Shown piece after piece: positions 49,439 to 51,850 of a stretch of 51,850 nt of DNA. Within the stretch, counting starts at the first letter, position 1; each line of letters opens with the position of its first letter. The stretch is from assembly GCA_031283155.1 (NCBI GenBank), contig JAITCI010000085.1:1-51850 (forward strand), given 5' to 3'. A model generated the notes under the pieces. The model saw nothing but the letters and a program-made list of their open reading frames with translations, did no database searches and was not told the origin of the DNA. The translations under genes were made by a program, and so were the position numbers. This DNA is from Spirochaetota bacterium (GTDB taxonomy: Bacteria > Spirochaetota > JAGLSM01 > JAKPMW01).

Positions 49439-50230
49439 ATGAAAAAAATTTGCAAAATTGGTATTCTGGCGCTGCTTTTGATTTCGTTCCTTCTTTTGGG
49501 AACATTGGGCATTGCGCAGAACGCGGGTGATGAGCCGGATATGCAGGCCACGGCCGATGAGGAACTCGTCACCTACATTCTTGATGATTTTGAACGCGCT
49601 TCATCCTGGATTGTGGATATGCCGCGGGATCAGGGTGTGATATTCTCCATGCAGCGCGACGGCGCGCCCGCAGTGGTTCTGAAGGCGGCGGAGACCATCA
49701 GCAATGAGAATGCGCGCTTCCTGCAGCAGAAAACAGAACAGGGCGTCATTCCGCGCGATAACCCGCTTGTCGGCTTTCCCTATGGCGAGAACAAATATGT
49801 ACTGGGAGTGCGTGTTGAGTTCTTAAAACGCGGGAGTCAATGGTTTACGGTGCGCCCGCCGCTTCCCATCAAGATTCCGGGCATCAGCAAGTCAATATCC
49901 GTATATGTTGTCGGACGCGGCTATAATCACTCGCTTTGGCTGATGCTGCGCGACTACGAAGGAAGCAAGCGTTTTATATCCTCTATGCGGCCGCTCACAC
50001 ATCTGGGCTGGCGCAGGGTACTCTTCCCCATCAAGTCAAATATTCTCCAGGGCGATTACAGAAATACAGATCCACGGAAGATAGGCATCACCTTTGACGG
50101 ATTCCTCATCAACTGCGATCCGCTGGAGGCGCAGGGAACCTATTATATCTATTTTGACCTTCTCACAGCGCAAGTCAATTTGTACTACGAATTTCAGGCT
50201 GACAAGGATGATATGCGCGATTATTGGTGA
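49439..50230 (+). CDS. flaA: Flagellar filament outer layer (sheath) protein FlaA, second copy
   Basis: 263 residues, paralogue of the upstream gene. Signal peptide (IGILALLLISFLLLGTLGIA). Motifs: YILDDFERASSWIVDMP, KYVLGVRVEFLKRGSQWFTV, ISKSISVYVVGRGYNHSLWL, THLGWRRVLFPIK and GTYYIYFDLLTAQVNLYYEF. The ATG at 49439 follows GAAGGAGACC. Lies 75 bases after the first copy; treponemes commonly have such a pair. A terminator follows, so the pair forms one unit. Confidence 0.93.
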   Translation: MKKICKIGILALLLISFLLLGTLGIAQNAGDEPDMQATADEELVTYILDDFERASSWIVDMPRDQGVIFSMQRDGAPAVVLKAAETISNENARFLQQKTEQGVIPRDNPLVGFPYGENKYVLGVRVEFLKRGSQWFTVRPPLPIKIPGISKSISVYVVGRGYNHSLWLMLRDYEGSKRFISSMRPLTHLGWRRVLFPIKSNILQGDYRNTDPRKIGITFDGFLINCDPLEAQGTYYIYFDLLTAQVNLYYEFQADKDDMRDYW

Positions 50231-50246
50231 TGACCTCTTCATCTGT

Positions 50247-50280
50247 AAAAAAGGCCACACGGGATCGTGTGGCCTTTTTT
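50247..50280 (+). terminator. Rho-independent terminator after the flaA pair
   Basis: AAAAAAGGCCACAC / GTGTGGCCTTTTTT with a GGGATC loop; long A and T runs make it strong and possibly bidirectional. Confidence 0.93.
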
Positions 50281-50308
50281 AGATATATATATCCCGGGGC
50301 GGAATATA

Positions 50309-51850
50309 ATGGTGAATTCTGAAGATCGGTATTTTTGGGAAAACCCGGAGATGGAATCGTATCTACAGCTGGATTCGCTTGCGCAGTACGCAAGTATTCC
50401 GCTCCCGGATGCGCTCAATACGCAAGCGAGACTTAATCCTGAACTGCTCAAGCTGTCCGCATCGATCAGGCTGCCTGCGCCGGCTAAACTGCCCACTCTT
50501 ATTGAACGGAACGAAGTGGTTTACGATGCGCAAGCGAAGCTCAAGCCTCCCGTCGGGCAGCCGGATACGCAGGCGAAGGCAGAGCCTGTACCGATCCAGC
50601 CGCCTGTGCCCCTTTCGCCGATGGATACGCAGGCGAAGCTCAAGCCTCCCGCCGGGCAGCAGGCAGAGTCTGCGCCGATCCAGCCGACTGTGCCCCTTTC
50701 GCCGATTAACGCGCAAGCGACGCCGGACGCCGTATCGCTTAAGCCGCCCATACTTATTGAGCGGAGCGAGGTAATTTACGATACGCAAGCGAAGCCGGAC
50801 GCCGTATTGCCTCTGCCGCCCGCTCCCATTGCATGGAACGAGCCGAACCCCGAGCCGCCCATACTTATTGAGCGGAGCGAAGTGGTTTACGATACGCAAG
50901 CGAAGCCGGACGCCGTATTGCCCCTGCCGCCTGTTCCAATTGCATGGAACGAGCCGAACCCCGAGCCGCCCATTGAGCGGGAGAGGAACGAAACGCGGGC
51001 GGCAAGCGCGAATACAAATGCCTTGGACGCCCAATTACTTCAGGCCATATCTCTCGCAAAAACGGGAGATACAAAAAAAGCCGGACAAGCCTTTGCAAAA
51101 CTGATTCCATGTCTGGCCGGTAAAACTTCCATCCTGCGTTTGGCTCTTCCATGTCTGTACCATGCGCGCGAGCTGGACGCTTTGAAAATGCTGATTGCTT
51201 CCGTTTCGGCGGATTCTTCTCCGGGAGGCAGAACCTTGCTGCGTGATCTCATCCGGGATGTATACGCTGATGAGGAGTACGGAATAATCGCGGAACTCTA
51301 TGACGCTGCATTGCCATTGCGCGCCGGCTTCGATCACGACGATTGGTACCGCTTCTGCATTGCGCTTGCTTATTTCGAACGCGAAGAGGAAGCCCGCGCG
51401 GCCTGTATGCAGTCGCTTGGGCTTAACGAAATGCCTGCATCCTGGGCGTCCTGCATCGATATTTTATGCGCTTCCGGGCGGGCGGATAAGGCGATTTATC
51501 CGCTTGCAGCGCAGAATGTTCTGGCTCGCAGCGATCCGCAGACATGTCTTGATTACTGCGCCGCTTTGCCTTCCTCCGCTATGGGGTCGCGGCTCTGTTT
51601 GGTTAAGGCGCGTTGTCTCATGCTGGCAGGTTCCCATCATGAGGCGCTTGCGCTCCTCGAAAAGCTGAATTATGATGCTAAGGTGTGCGGAGAAAAGCAG
51701 TATCTTGAAGGGTGTATTCATTTTTATGGCGGAAGAAAGAAAGAGGCATACGACTGCTTCAGGAAAGCGTCCGAATCCGGATTTTATGAAAAAAATTGCT
51801 GGCGTTTTTTGGGAGATATAAGCACCGAAGAAGGAGAGCATGAGCAGGCG
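50309..51850 (+). CDS. Pro-rich repeat protein with helical (TPR-like) C-terminal region, incomplete
   Basis: Open from the ATG at 50309 (GGGGCGGA 6 bases upstream) to the window edge, 514 codons, no stop. Residues ~1-235 are a Pro/Ala/Gln-rich tract with repeats of the type LIERSEVVYDTQAKPDAV and PAPIAWNEPNPEPP; two adjacent units of 37 residues (111 bases, from 50752) are nearly identical, and a shorter relative begins near 50489. Residues ~240-514 are helical with TPR-like spacing (LLQAISLAKTGDTKKAGQAF, YRFCIALAYFEREEEARAAC, RCLMLAGSHHEALALLEKL, CIHFYGGRKKEAYDCF). No signal peptide or membrane helix is visible. Probably a cytoplasmic scaffold; family unknown. Confidence 0.75.
   Translation, partial: MVNSEDRYFWENPEMESYLQLDSLAQYASIPLPDALNTQARLNPELLKLSASIRLPAPAKLPTLIERNEVVYDAQAKLKPPVGQPDTQAKAEPVPIQPPVPLSPMDTQAKLKPPAGQQAESAPIQPTVPLSPINAQATPDAVSLKPPILIERSEVIYDTQAKPDAVLPLPPAPIAWNEPNPEPPILIERSEVVYDTQAKPDAVLPLPPVPIAWNEPNPEPPIERERNETRAASANTNALDAQLLQAISLAKTGDTKKAGQAFAKLIPCLAGKTSILRLALPCLYHARELDALKMLIASVSADSSPGGRTLLRDLIRDVYADEEYGIIAELYDAALPLRAGFDHDDWYRFCIALAYFEREEEARAACMQSLGLNEMPASWASCIDILCASGRADKAIYPLAAQNVLARSDPQTCLDYCAALPSSAMGSRLCLVKARCLMLAGSHHEALALLEKLNYDAKVCGEKQYLEGCIHFYGGRKKEAYDCFRKASESGFYEKNCWRFLGDISTEEGEHEQA

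Noticed and set aside
50363-51034. 223-codon minus-strand open frame with Arg-rich repeats
   Set aside because: Mirror of the Pro-rich repeat tract on the plus strand, which has a ribosome binding site and continues in frame for 514 codons.

Overview
The window comes from a spirochaete, most likely a Treponema-like member with GC in the upper fifties by eye. The strongest evidence is a tandem pair of flaA genes for the periplasmic flagellar sheath (48560-50230). A bacterial mevalonate operon, many lipoproteins with relaxed spirochaetal lipoboxes, and treponeme-style TPR proteins agree with this. No plasmid, phage, insertion sequence or CRISPR array is visible; the region looks chromosomal.

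Layout. 1-1485: ribosomal/replication operon on the minus strand (rpsF-ssb-rpsR-rplI) with a clear promoter and a leader hairpin. 1533-7135: a HhH-GPD glycosylase followed by mevalonate genes mvaS-fni-mvaA, a 380-base hairpin-rich gap, and mvaD; the two mevalonate kinases are not here. 7150-9517: a YqaA/DedA-type membrane protein and a lipoprotein of the 5'-nucleotidase family lacking two metal ligands. 9623-17099: three tandem M6 metalloprotease paralogues whose catalytic domain is interrupted by a membrane hairpin, a conserved Cys and a long Ser/Ala/Gly repeat linker; the third also carries two copies of a beta-rich module. 17116-20146: DUF362, ECF S-component, DUF1893 and a YheT-type hydrolase, then tRNA-Val. 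20351-24354: TPR proteins (one fused to an Mrr-like domain) and dinB. 24394-25699: a small outer-membrane protein divergent from a TetR regulator, with two matched operators between them. 25721-32335: D-aminoacylase, a small secreted protein, nitroreductase, comEC, rsmA and mutY. 32321-34304: a periplasmic-binding lipoprotein and carbamate kinase. 34426-41264: a surface cluster of lamin-tail-domain lipoproteins, an HKD phospholipase D/nuclease, an outer-membrane barrel, a catalytically dead PLD homologue and a beta-sandwich lipoprotein. 41428-48448: polA, coaE, a SPOR protein, a methyltransferase, a basic protein, a PfkB kinase and panD. 48560-50230: flaA pair. 50309 to the end: an incomplete gene for a Pro-rich repeat/helical protein.

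Most unusual points. (1) Small hairpin-built repeats are inserted in frame in coding genes. One family is shared by the D-aminoacylase gene and comEC in the same reading frame; a second occurs twice inside comEC. Their stems differ, but their loops repeatedly contain GGAT/GGAC, and the same 18-base module expands one loop in each family. (2) The M6 proteases carry a membrane-anchor and variable-repeat insertion in the middle of the catalytic domain. (3) The PLD/LTD surface cluster pairs an intact HKD enzyme with a paralogue in which both HKD motifs are destroyed.
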